This document shows, piece after piece, positions 12,482 through 23,954 of a stretch of 64,000 nucleotides of DNA. How positions within the stretch are numbered: position 1 is the stretch's first letter; the number at the start of each line of letters is the position of its first letter. This DNA comes from Dryas octopetala. Lineage: Eukaryota; Streptophyta; Magnoliopsida; Rosales; Rosaceae. The DNA lies in NCBI GenBank assembly GCA_963921425.1, contig OY992833.1:20855454-20919453 (forward strand), written 5' to 3'. Both the position numbers and the translations under genes were made by a program. Below the pieces are notes generated by a model that ran no database searches, was not told the origin of the DNA, and saw only the letters and a program-made list of their open reading frames with translations.

Positions 12482-13582
12482 GGCTTAATTATTGATTTAC
12501 CACTCAAAATTATAACTCATTCTCACTTTGCCACTTGAAAGTTTTTTTGTCTCAGATTACCATTTGTAACTTACATCCGTGTCTCATTTTACTATGTTTC
12601 GTCAACAATTCTGTTAAAATTGATGACCTGGATGTTAATGCTGACGTGGCGCGCTGGATGTGCGCCATCTGTCACATCTTTTCTTGTATTTTCTGATTTT
12701 TTTTATTTTCCTATTTTTATAAACTTTAAAAATTAATTAAAAATAGCTCTGAACTTAGAAAAATACAAGGAAAATTCCTATTGACTTGTTTTGACTAGTA
12801 CTAATTTACTATGGGGTCAAAATTTCAATTTTCTCTCTAAAAATTTCCAAAAATTTAAAAAGTCCAAATTTATTTCTATAAAATTAAAATACTCTAGACT
12901 CTTTGGAAATTCATAGAATAATCTCCCGAACTCTAAACAATATGAGGTCTACACCGTTAGTCTTCTAAAAACTAACAATACCTTTCTTGTGAACACTTGC
13001 TACTCAAAAGACCTCTCGGTCTTAGATGAAAATAAATTTCCCTATAAAATAAATTCTAGAATTTATGTAAAGTCTCGAAATAATTCTCTAAAACAGGCTT
13101 TTAGTAATTTTCAAAATTTTTTTGAGAATTTGTCCAAGAGTTTACGAAAATTCTAGAATTTATTTAATAGAGGGAACTTTATTTTAATTTTTTATAAATA
13201 AATTTGGACTTTCTAATTTTTTTTGGAAATTTTTAGAAGGAAAATTGGTAATTTAACCTGATAGTAAATTAGTGCTAGTCAAAATGAGTCCGTAGGAATT
13301 TTTCATGTATTTTTCTGAGTACGGAGCTATTTTTAATTAATTTTTAAAGTTTATAAAAATAAAAAAATCCGAAAATAAAAGCAAAGATGTGACACGTGGC
13401 GCACATCCAGAGTGCCACGTTAGCATTAACGGCCAGGTCATCAATTTTAACGGAATTGTTGACGGAACAAGGTAAAATGGGACACGGATGTAAGTTACAG
13501 GTGGTAATCTGGGACAAAAAAACTTTCAGGTGGCAAAGTGGGAATGAGTTACAATTTTGGGTGGTAAATCGATAATTAAGCC
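12482..13582. mobile_element. 1.1-kb Mutator-like long-hairpin element, copy 1
   Basis: A perfect 9-bp duplication, TTAATGTAA, lies at 12473-12481 and 13583-13591. The element begins GGCTTAATTATTGATTTACC and ends with the inverse. Arms of roughly 400-500 bp each are inverted repeats, so a transcript would fold into one hairpin. The right arm carries ACACGTGGCGC, an ABRE/G-box-type sequence. No transposase is present. A second full copy of the family lies at 57695-58805 in the opposite orientation. Confidence 0.9.
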
Positions 13583-13756
13583 TTAATGTAATTTGCTACC
13601 ATGCAAATGTCCATACAATGCAAATGTTTCAGTCACCATTGGATTCAGAGACAGAGCTATTTGAGAGCCCACCCCATTTTTTTGCTAAAAAAAAAAAACA
13701 CTAGTGGCATATTTAATATTATATTAGATACTAGCTGCCCAGCCCAATTAGACTTA

Positions 13757-15154
13757 GGGAAGTGTCCCCAACTTAGATTTCATTAGATTTTAAAAGTCCA
13801 ATAAAATCTAGGTGTCCTCAACTTAGATTTTAATGGATTCCAATGAAATCCAAGTGTCCTCAAAAAGTCATGGATTTTATTAAGTGAAGGATTTGAATGC
13901 ATTTGAATGCATTTTCTACACATAACAATAGGGGTGGGCATTTCAACCGCGCACCGCCAAAATCGGCCGAACCGCACCGTCAAAAAACCGCGTTGACAAA
14001 AAAAAGTCAACACCGCCAAAAAAACTGAACCGCACCGGTTCTGGTTCTACACCTTATTTAACCACACCGAACCGAACCACACCGCATACTTGCAAAAATA
14101 TATATTTTTATATTTTTATATTTTTATACATATATACACCATTATATATATTTATATATATATATATTTATACGATTATTATATACTTTTTATACACTTT
14201 TTGTACACATTTTTATACACTTTAGACCATAAACCCTAAACCTTAATAAAATATTCAAATTAATATTAACGTAGCTATATTTTAGGGTTTAGACCTTAAA
14301 ATATATTTTATATAACCCTATGACCTATTTTCTAGATATATAATATAATAATAAATTAATAATGCTTTAGTATATAATTTTAGTTATACCCATTATCCTA
14401 TATAATAAAATTAGTATATTCTTTATATTCTATATAAAAAAAATTAGTATATTATTTATAGTTTATACTCTATATACTAAAATTTTTAATTGTTTATAGT
14501 TCTAGGGTATAATATATAGTTATATACTATATAAGTGTATAGGGTATATGCCATATAAGGTTTATAACTTGTAGTAACTAGTAAGTTAGTAACTTTGTTT
14601 TAAGTAGGTTCTTAACTTGTAGTTGTAGTCATTGGTTGTATACTTGTATAATTGATTTTGTTTTTAATTTTTAAGTTTTAAGTACTAAATAGGTTAAGCA
14701 AAGTTTAATGTGTGAGTCTTTTTGGTTAAGTTCATTGAATTAACTTGTAAATTTGTTTTTTTGTTACCAAAACTTGTTAATTAGGATGAGTTTGCATCAT
14801 TAAATAATTGAGCTTAGGCTTAAAAAAATAAATGTGAGGCCCAAAAGTGCTAATCTAAATAATAGTCCATTAGGCCCAGAACCGTGGTGGAGAACCGCAC
14901 CGCACAGCACCTTGAATGGTTCAGTTTGGTTTGGTTTTTTTATTTTTTTCACGGTTCTAAGCACCGAACCGTACTGTCTATTAATATCTGGCGCGGCGCA
15001 CGGTTCCGGGAGAAAAGTAAGTTGAACCGCACCGCGCCCACCCCTACATAACAAATTCCATGAGAATTCCACTCAATTCCTTTGGATTTTGATGGATTCT
15101 ATGAATTTTAAAATCTATTAAACTTCTTTAAAATCTGAGATGATGACACCCCCC
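13757..15154. mobile_element. Tourist/Harbinger-like MITE split by a hAT element
   Basis: TTA is duplicated at 13754-13756 and 15155-15157. The left end GGGAAGTGTCCCCAACTTAG matches, inverted, the right-end region CTGAGATGATGACACCCCCC. Removing the inserted hAT element and one target duplication leaves about 272 bp, very close to the intact relative at 63519-63793 (275 bp). Confidence 0.85.
13929..15046. mobile_element. hAT-like element nested in the Tourist MITE
   Basis: A perfect 8-bp duplication, CATAACAA, lies at 13921-13928 and 15047-15054. The termini are TAGGGGTGGGC and GCGCCCACCCCTA. Subterminal repeats of the AACCGCACCG type occur at both ends, as is common for hAT elements. The interior is very AT-rich with no transposase ORF. 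The element is 1118 bp. Confidence 0.92.
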
Positions 15155-15157
15155 TTA

Positions 15158-16978
15158 ATAACCCAGCTATTACCCCCCAATTAACTAATTAAACTAGCTG
15201 CTTGCTGCCTATTCTCTCACTCTCATTCTCACAGGTGAGTCCTCTCATACTCTCATTCTCAACAATAACTACCAGTTGCCCTTCGTCTCTGCCCAGTTGC
15301 TCTTAATTCCTCAATCGCACCCAAACTCCAAAGCTTAAGGAAAAGGTATGTGCTCTTAACTTCTTTTAAAGTTATGATTTTGAAATTGATGATTTTTATA
15401 TTATGAAAAATTGTAAAACACAACTTAAGTAATGTTATATTGTATTTAATTGCATTACATGTTTATTTGTTATTGTCTTTTTTGTATGACTATGCATTTT
15501 GAGGGTAAGACTCATTACGTCCCCCTGACTAGATGTATGTTTTATTGTTTATTAATGAGATTCACTCATATCGTCTAGTTTTCTTTAAATAAATTTTATT
15601 TTAGATCAATAATGTGTTTTAACAAGTTTTTAAATTTGAAAATTATCGCTAAAGACAAACGAGATGATCCAAAATTTCGATAACCTCCAAAAAAAAATTT
15701 TGTCGCAAGTAGCCTTTAATTTTAGCTCACCCTATTTTTAATTCCCGGCTCCGTCCCTAATTGGATTGATTGGTTCACCATTTTCGGTTTGCATCCGGAT
15801 TTTTTGAGTCGTCTGATTCATCCTCATGCCATGAAAATGGATGTACCGAAGCCTTTCTCCAAGTTAATGCTTTCGTTTTCAAGCCAAAGTCAAGCAAGAA
15901 GCATTCACCTCCATAGAAATTATTTGTGTCCCCATTAAAGCGATGGAAGCTTACTTAATTAAGATATATGCTAAATAAAACCACTTCTCCAAGAATTGAG
16001 ATTATTTGTGGAGCAACAAGCATAGACCTATACCATTTTACCACCACATGTATCTTTCAGGTGACCTCAATTTATTTTCTTATTATGTTTTTTTATTGTG
16101 ATGAATGGCCTCACTGCATGCACATAATAATGTTAGAAAGAAACACAGTTGAGTAATTTAACTTTTACCATTGCTTCACATCATCCCTCGTGGACGCCTG
16201 TCATGCATTTACATCTCAAAGAGGACAAGAAAGAGTAAAGGGAGAAAAGGAGAAAAGAAAAGAAGGAAAAGATGAAAGATTCTTTTATCATAAGTGTAAA
16301 CAGGACGAGTTATGTTTTTAAATGGTTAATTTGAATTGATTTAATGAATTTTTATTTAAATGTGTGATACATATCCAAAATTTAATGTACTTGGTTAGAG
16401 AATATTTTGAATATTAAGTACATCAATAAGAGTGATTTTTTGGTGTAACTGATACACCGTCATGTAGTATAATCAGTATATGTGTCATAATATGAGTAAA
16501 TATTATTAATATTATATCTTATTAATATAAACATATCATCTAATAATATTATTACACATTAGATTAATTACATTATATAACGGTATATCAATTACATTAA
16601 AAAAATTCTCCATAAATAAAACTTGGGTGATTGACACTCTTTCAAAATTTTAATCACCAAAATTTACTTATCCAATACACACGTTTTATAATGAGATACC
16701 TATAAAATGGAAGACATGTAAAACCTATGAATCCGCTTGAGTTTGCCATTCTCATTTTTCTTAAATTCGTTTATTATGATTGAGTAGTATTAGAAAATTG
16801 AATATTATTGATATATTTTATGGTATAAACTAAATATGAGAAGCTGGATTAAAAACAAATTTGGGATAACCATTGATTTCCATCATAGTGGAATGTAAAG
16901 AGATATGACATTCTAACTCATTTCAAAAACAAATCAAACACAATGAAAAATAAAAAAAGAAATGCAAAGAGGAATGTA
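15158..16978. other. Intergenic DNA without recognised gene
   Basis: AT-rich DNA with CT-rich patches at about 15205-15260. Short ORFs show no family features. One small inverted-repeat element is listed separately at 16430-16611. Confidence 0.5.
16430..16611. repeat. Small inverted-repeat element
   Basis: The ends pair over about 31 bp with mismatches: GTGATTTTTTGGTGTAACTG on the left and, inverted, AATTACATTAAAAAAATTCTC on the right. No clean target duplication was found, so the superfamily is open. Confidence 0.55.
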
Positions 16979-17294
16979 GAGGGTCGTTCCCAACTCTGGT
17001 TTAAAAGATTTTGATGGATTTTAAAATTTATAGAATACTTCAAAATTCAAAAGAATTAGTTGAAATTCTCGTGGAATTTTTCATGTATAAAAAATATATT
17101 CAAATCTACTCAAATTTATTAAAATCATTCACTTAATGAAATTTATGACTTTTTTAGAACACTTGAATTTCGTTGAAATTTATTAAAATCTGAGTTGGGA
17201 CACCTAAATTTTATTAGAATCTATTAAAATCTAAGTTGAGGACACCTAAATTTTATTAGACTTTTAAAATCTAATGAAATTTAAGTTGAGATAC
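16979..17294. mobile_element. Diverged Tourist-like MITE
   Basis: It contains the same subterminal phrases as the elements at 13757 and 63519 (CCCAACT at the left; repeated AAATCTAAGTTGAG and GGACACCTAAATTTTATTAG at the right). The terminal duplication is not clear, so the boundaries are approximate. Confidence 0.65.
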
Positions 17295-18196
17295 CTCATA
17301 GTATGTGGGGCCCTAAGATGGCCACGTGTCGCCTAAGCTTGAGTGCACGGCATACAAGATAAAATGCATGAATGAAGAGGGCAGTGCACAGACATGTCAA
17401 ATTATGATTGTATAAGGCTACAAGGGTGAGAAGTTGTTCAGACTTTTCGTGAACCCTCACAGAGTTTAGGAGGGAGGGGTTGGGTTGGTCCTTAGTACAT
17501 ACTAGAACTACTCAACTACATACATACATTCCTCAAATTATGTGCTAAAGCATTTGTCCGAAGAATATCCTCATCCTTAGATCCTAGAGCCACAGTCCAC
17601 TACTGTAAAGGTGGAGATAGATGCACCTTATCCTTTTCCAAAATAATAGTGCTAGACACTCTTACATTTTTATATTATAATTTTATATTATTTTATGTAA
17701 TAATTTATATAATATTTATATATTACACTAAAAAATAAAAATAAAAATAAAAATTATATCCAATAAAATAATATAATAAGTATAATATTATTGTTTTCCA
17801 AAATGCCCATATGAAATGTTGATTTTGATTTCGTGTGGTCTGGGCAAACTGGGTGAGAAATCAAACTTTACACATCACAAGCAAGCAAGCTATCTCATTG
17901 AGAGGGGTAGGTGGGAAGTCGCTTTCATAAAGGGTATTAATATTATTTATCAAACTTTGGGCTATTTTGCTTTTATTATTTTTGCTTTGGTACAGAGGAA
18001 AGAAGCCTCAGCATCAGTCTTATCACCCCAAAAAAAAAAAAAAGGAAAAGGAAAAGGACCCCACAACCACAACCCTCTCCCTTTTGGCCTTTTGTTGGTT
18101 TGAGAGGTTTGTAACCGACCCTACCCACTTCCTAAATTATAAGATATAATGACAATAGCAATAATATCAATATCTACATATATTATATATATATTC
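17295..18196. other. Intergenic DNA without recognised gene
   Basis: It contains one G-box-like site (CCACGTGTCG near 17321) and AT-rich stretches. An ORF at 17816-18103 has no recognisable domain and ends in a lysine-rich run encoded by an A-tract. No gene is supported. Confidence 0.45.
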
Positions 18197-18796
18197 GGCT
18201 AATTACAAAGTACCTTTTTCAGATTTGTTGTCATTTTTAATTCTTCCAATAGAATTTCAATTTTTTGAATATAGTACATATAATTTTTAATTTAAATTAA
18301 TATCACCTGTTATCAAACTTCATTTAGATCGACTGTTTGGTCAACCGTTAAGCAGTGACACGATATGCATGAAGTCTTTTTTTTTTTATGTGGAAACTCA
18401 TTTGGCACTGTGGATAATAACAATTAGATAATAATCTAGAAATAGAAATAGAATGATGGTTTGAGTGGGGGTGGATCTATAGAAGAATGAGAGAGTTAGA
18501 GAGAGAGAGAGAAGAAGAAGAGTTTGAGGGAGGGGTGGATCACAATCAGGAGAAGAAGAAAGAGAGAGTGAGAGAGAGAAATAGAAAGTAAAAAGAAAAG
18601 GTACATCAGCTGAGAGGTGGGCCCATAAAGAGCCACACATATTAACGGTTTACCAATCGGTCAAACATAACGGAAGGGTTGCATTGGTTACATTAACTTC
18701 AATTGAAAACTACATGTAGTACATTGAAAAAATTGAAACCTTATAGAGAAAATTGAAAATGAAGACAAATTTGGGAGGGGTACTTTGTAATTAGCC
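18197..18796. mobile_element. Foldback element, 600 bp
   Basis: The left end GGCTAATTACAAAGTACC is mirrored by GGTACTTTGTAATTAGCC at the right. Inner sequences also pair (TTAACGGTTTACC with GGTCAACCGTTAA). The flanks are AT repeats, so a 9-bp target duplication cannot be assigned. The centre has a GA-rich tract. Confidence 0.75.
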
Positions 18797-19471
18797 CTAT
18801 ATTATATATATTTTTACAGCATAATGGATTGCAAGAGCCCCACCACAATGATTTAGTAGAAAAAAATAGAATAATCTTAGAAATATTATAATTTTTTGAT
18901 CACTATGATAATTGATATGCTAATTAATCATTGATTATAAATTATAATAATAATTGGATGTAAAAAGTATGTATCAATCACATTATAGTCAGTTAATGTA
19001 ATCCTTCTAACATTAGTTTAAAAAATGTATTGAAAATTTATATATTTTGAAAAATGTTTATGGACAAAAAAAAATGAATTCATAATATTTTTTAAATGTG
19101 CATATATAAATACAAATGTCAATATTGGGATAAACGTTAGCATATAAGGAGTATGTACATTTGTTGTATTTGTTTCTCTCATCACCTCATATGATATGAT
19201 GAGAAAGATGAACACAATAAATGTGTCTACCATTATATACAACTTTTTTTTTTCCAATACTGGTCCATATATTAGAAATTTATAATAACCTTATTAAAAA
19301 GGTTGTAAGAGAAAAGAAAATTTTGGGTAAAACCACCATTACCATGTAATAATACAAATATAGAATAAAGAGGAAAGTATATGCTTGAAAATGGGAACAA
19401 GGTCGGTTTGTCTTTGAATAGCAATGATGTAAATTTTCATAATAATTAAGGTGTGGACTATGGTTGACCAG

Positions 19472-19503
<32 letters not shown>

Positions 19504-21298
19504 GTGTCGACTGTGAAAGCGTACGTGTGTTTGAAGAAGAAAAGAAGGTTTCTCCAACGTTTGATCTGCAGGGGCTTCAAGTCCAACCATAAGAATTAAG
19601 AAATAAGCATGGTACTTGAAATTTGTCACACACTCCACTGCTCTCCATTTTCCTCATCATCCACTAAGTATGACACTTCTTCTATATTGCGTCACATACT
19701 CCACTCAAAATATGTAACACACACCACTTCTCCCTATTGTTGACAGTTGAAAGTTTCTATTCATTTTTCCATGAAACAAAACTCTAATATTGATTAAGAA
19801 TAAAACCATGTTTGTAATCTTGTTTCCATCTATTGAATAAGAAATATCTGTTGTCTACAATGCTCATGGGTCTCTAACATTTATTGGTGATTTGTTAATC
19901 AACCTAATTAAATGATATAGTAAATGCAATTATGCCAGAGACTTGTTGTATATACAATAACACTGCGTAACGATATTACGGTCACTCCAAGAATTTCTCC
20001 AATTTTACCTCTCGCAAGTTTAAAACAAAGCATAGGAAGCTTCTTATAAAACGACATAAGTTGTAAATTTTGAACCCAACATGAATATGCTGGTGCCCTG
20101 GTGGGTCTCATCACCCTTGATTTTTTGCAAACATCCCTAAAAGCATGAGTGCTTCACCTTCACCAGCCAGTCAAAAGCTGGCACGTGTTTGTTAGATCTA
20201 TATGCTCAGTCAAACAAAAATAAGCTTACTTTCACGCAAATGAAGTTTCCTCATTCCTCCTGCTATGGTATGGTATGGTGGTCCTCCTTTCATTACTGGT
20301 TTTCAGTTTTCTCCATTCAATTGTTCATTTGCTTAACCAAAAACCAGGCATTTTTCGCACACCTAAAAATCAAAATAACTGAGAAGAGAATATCACGCAA
20401 TTCTAATGAAATTTTTATATTCTTATATTTTCGAGACTCCACGAGCTCCTCCTCTGCCGTCATTTTCATCATCATCATCATCAACCTTGTTTTCTCTCTT
20501 TTTTTATTTTGTTTGATAATTTATTTTTATTTGTTGAAAAAAGCAAAAAATATACCCTAAAAAGATGAGAAATTAAGAAAGGGAGAGCTGCTTCATCCCC
20601 CTTTGTTCCCCTTTCAAGAAACCGTCACTGCACTACCAACGCCTCAAAAAACCCACCTCCAAAATAATATTTATCACAATTTTAAATCCATAAATAAATT
20701 ATTAATTAATTACTTAAATAGCAAGTTATATTTAAATTAATAAAATATTTTAATATTATATAATAATTAATGTACATTTTTTTTCCCAATCAATTAGTTT
20801 TAAAATTATATATTATTTTAGTCACAACATCTGATGATATCACGTACCACGTACTTTAGTGCATTAAAAAATACTAATTTCCCTATTCATTTTTTGTATT
20901 AATTTATTTATAATTAGCTTTTAATTGAATTAAATTATTCTCACCCCAACCTCAATTCCCAGGCACTGTAAATATAAATAGATTATTCAGAAATATTAGC
21001 TCTTTTTTTTCTATTTCTAAACTATTTTTTTATTACATAGAGAGATCGTACGTGGTCCATAGATTTACTTGCTTCTTACAATGTTGTCCTTGCTAACAAA
21101 AAAGGAAGGGAAAGTGGGAAAAAAACAAAATAAAAAAAAAAGGAAAAAGTTAAAAAGCCTGTACATGTCATAGTACTCTACTCAACTATTCCGACTCCGA
21201 TTTTTATATAGTTTTCTTATATTATATTTATATTCGTTTTTTTTTTCCTGGAAAAATTGAAAATTGAGAAAAAAAAATTTCTCCAAAATTTGTTTCTC
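18797..21298. other. Intergenic DNA and DUF506 3' flank
   Basis: AT-rich, with a run of 30 A at 19472-19501. ORFs are short and simple in composition. The final 200-300 bases before 21299 may include the DUF506 3'UTR, but no poly(A) site could be fixed. Confidence 0.5.
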
Positions 21299-22757
21299 TC
21301 ACGGTTTTTCTTTGAGAAGCGAAGCCAACCCGGTCACGATCCTCGCTCCTCGTTCAACGCTCTTCGGCTTGATCGCCGGCGGCTGCCAATTCACTGCCGC
21401 CTTCTCGACGGACTTCCCCGCCGGTGTGGCCCGTTCGACGGAGTTAACCGTCTCCGACGACGGTGCGTGACTCTCAGCCTCTCCGAATATCAACTCGAGG
21501 TCTCCTCCGCAATCGCTGAGGCGGTCGTCGTCCTGAGAATCGGAGAGTACGGTCGGAATCTCTGAAACGGCAGGAGCGACGTCGTTTTGGGGACGTAGTG
21601 TGATGGTGGTTCGGGTTGAGGCGGAGAGCCACTTGGCTCGCATGTACTCGGCTTTGCGCCACGGCGGGAAGTGCATGCCTTTCTTCTTGAGACTCTGTTT
21701 GGCAGCCTCCGATACGATCGAGACGATCTGGCCTAGACGGTCCGATTTGCCGACGAAGATGTACGGCAGCGATTGAAGCACGGCCTTGTAGGCCCCAGTG
21801 GATCGAGCCACTTCGAATTCCGATCGGAAATCGATGTCGATCAGCAACCTGTCATCGCACTCTACAATCACATCGATGTACTCGTACTCACCTGATTAAA
21901 AACAAAAATCAGAAACTAAATTCATGTAGTTTTTAATTTTTAATTTTAATTTTTTTCTAATGTGTTTGGAGCTTTATCGTACCGGCAGGGAAAGACGATG
22001 ATTTTTCCCATTTGGATTTGCATATTGAAGAATCGTAGCCAAGAGAGGAGAGGCCGTCGGAGACGATCTTTCTCAATTCGTCTTTCTGCTTGAGATTCTT
22101 GTTCGCTTCGACGATCTTCGCAGTGTCGGCTAAGAGGTTTCTCTCCGCGACACTCACGCATGGAACCAAGCTCTGATTTTTATGACAATCAATCATATCA
22201 GATATATGCTCTGTTTTGTTGCCAGGAAACGGCGAGAAAATGAAAAAGAAAAAAGTTCAGCAATTGAGGCGAAGACTGAAGTTTTTATATACCTTGAGAA
22301 TATCGGAGGTATCACCGCCGAACGAACCGGAGGTGAGGGAATCGCCGAAACCGGCACCAAAGACATCGAACTCGTCGTCGGAGCTGTCATTGCTGTTTCC
22401 GTGGAAGCAATTGCAGCGGTTGCGGCCGCATTTGGCCGTGGTCGGTTGCTGCTTTTCGTTGCTTTCTTCAATGAAATTTTGAACCATTTTCGCCAAGCAA
22501 ACTGAGCTCGGCTCGAACTCGGCCGTACCTCCTCCATCCTTGCTGTAATTCTGCGGTGGCTGCTCACCAACAACACTACTAGGCTGCTTCTCAGCCGCCG
22601 AAGAAATTCGAAGCACGCTCGGGAACTGCCGGTCGAAGAGCCTCCTCAGCCGCGATTTGAAAACCAGCGGCTTCGACGCCGAGTCGATCCGGACCGCCGG
22701 TTCTATAAGCGTCTCGGAATCGGTGTCTATCGGTTGGATCTTCATCGGAAAGGGCAT
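21299..22757 (-). CDS. DUF506 family protein (PD-(D/E)XK nuclease-like fold)
   Basis: I reconstruct three exons: 22757-22293, 22172-21983 and 21891-21299. All junctions are GT-AG and the frame holds, giving 415 aa. The N-terminus MPFPMKIQPID and the early FDRQFPSVLR are hallmarks of plant DUF506 proteins. A central acidic EFEPSSVCLAKMVQNFIEE and a Cys-rich CGRNRCNC segment precede SLVPCVSVAERNLLADTAK (from residue 156). The C-terminal part carries GEYEYIDV, DIDFRSEFEVARST and FPPWRKAEYMRAKWLS, typical of the family. The family is classed with PD-(D/E)XK folds, but no enzymatic role is established to my knowledge. A short upstream ORF lies in the predicted leader. The symbol is left blank because no accepted name is known to me. 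Confidence 0.95.
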
Positions 22758-23155
22758 AGCGGGAATTCAAAATGTTTGTTCAAAGGGTTTTGGGGCTTTG
22801 TACTAGACTTGACTGACGCGCCTATATATCTCAGTTCTGCTTCATTTGCAGAGCCTCATTAAACTTTGGGATTCAGAAATCAAAGCCACAGAGACACAGA
22901 AACACAGACTTGCATTTACACCAAAACAAAATCACTCAGAAAATTTATACAAAAAAGTTATAGGAAGCAACTCAATTGTGAATTCAATGCCTTCTTCATG
23001 CACATTCACTACCTCTTCAGATACCAAAAAAACACACAAACTTTCACCGATTCACCGGTTTTACTTCGACTACAACAAGGTCAATCCACTCCGAAAGCTT
23101 GAAAAAATGAAAAATTAAATTGGCGAGCAGTTAAGCGAACGAGTACCGATTCCGA

Positions 23156-23245
23156 TCAGTGTTTATCGTGGAAAACGTGACGGCGATGATCGGAGATACG
23201 AACATTGCGTATGGATGTAAATAGTGCGGTGGCCCGAATATTCAT
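23156..23245 (-). CDS. Upstream ORF in the DUF506 leader
   Basis: A 29-codon ORF begins MNIRATALFTSIRNVRISD and ends DHRRHVFHDKH. It sits 398 nt upstream of the DUF506 ATG and downstream of a predicted TATA box (23412-23420), so it should lie in the 5' leader unless spliced out. From memory, Arabidopsis DUF506 genes, including the At3g22970 locus, carry a conserved-peptide uORF; this peptide is a good candidate for it. Such uORFs often repress translation of the main ORF. A longer in-frame reading to 23482 runs through an ACC repeat and past the TATA box, so the ATG at 23245 is preferred. Confidence 0.65.
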   Translation of the reverse strand: MNIRATALFTSIRNVRISDHRRHVFHDKH

Positions 23246-23277
23246 TTCCGGCGATGGATATTCTCCGGCGATGACAG

Positions 23278-23308
23278 TGGTGGTGGTGGTGGTGGTGGTG
23301 GTGGTGGT
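23278..23308. repeat. TGG/CCA trinucleotide microsatellite
   Basis: About ten TGG units on the plus strand (CCA on the transcribed strand). It lies in the predicted DUF506 leader, about 33 nt upstream of the uORF start. Confidence 0.9.
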
Positions 23309-23411
23309 TACTGGTGAGCTGAGGAACGGAGAGAGCTTGAGAGTTGAGACTACTACTGTGTGTGTGGTATGGGTTTTGCGGAGAGTGAAGGAGTGGTAGG
23401 ATGGGTTTGGG

Positions 23412-23420
23412 CTTTTATAG
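23412..23420 (-). promoter_or_regulatory. TATA box of the DUF506 gene
   Basis: CTATAAAAG on the minus strand, about 655 bp before the main ATG. It would place the transcription start near 23385, with a leader of about 630 nt that includes the uORF. Confidence 0.5.
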
Positions 23421-23954
23421 GAGAAGCTGGATGTGAGAGGCGTGGGACCAGGCGTTTGCTGACTAGGATTTGGGGATGCCACAATGGATATTACGTGGCG
23501 GGATTATCCTGAAAATGTAGTTTTCTGACGTGGCGAGGGGGTTGGACTTGTACCTGCACGCGCGGGCGTGTAATGGTGATGGGTGGAAATTACTTACCTG
23601 CCCTTCCATTAGTGTCCGTTCGTGTGGACGTGTGAGAGAGATGGGTGGGGAACAGGGGGGGAAGTATAGGGTGTGGAGCACTCGGACGGTGTTGAGAGGC
23701 GTCACGTGCGGCCAAGCTTGGGCGACACGTATTTCGCATTTTGGGTAGCTGGGTCGGTTTGGAATTTCGTGATTTAACTGCACAAGAATGTCATTTTGGA
23801 CCCTTTAATATTCCAAACCCCATTTTTGGGGTTCAACAAAGTTGAGCTAAATGCAATTTAAATATTTTTTATTAAAAATCACTTTTTTGTTTTTCTCCTT
23901 ATCATTTTATGACAATTGTCCCCTAAAATGATATTAATTATGTCGAGTGTTAAT
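23421..23954. other. DUF506 upstream region
   Basis: No gene is seen. The stretch is relatively GC-rich and contains CACGTG-type motifs (GTCACGTGCG near 23700) that may be promoter elements. Confidence 0.4.

Noticed and set aside
14227-14300. Telomere-like CCCTAAA units
   Set aside because: Only one or two isolated units occur, in opposite orientations within a hAT element, not a telomeric array.
23246-23482. N-terminal extension of the uORF to 108 residues
   Set aside because: It starts upstream of the predicted TATA box and reads a CCA microsatellite as a threonine run.
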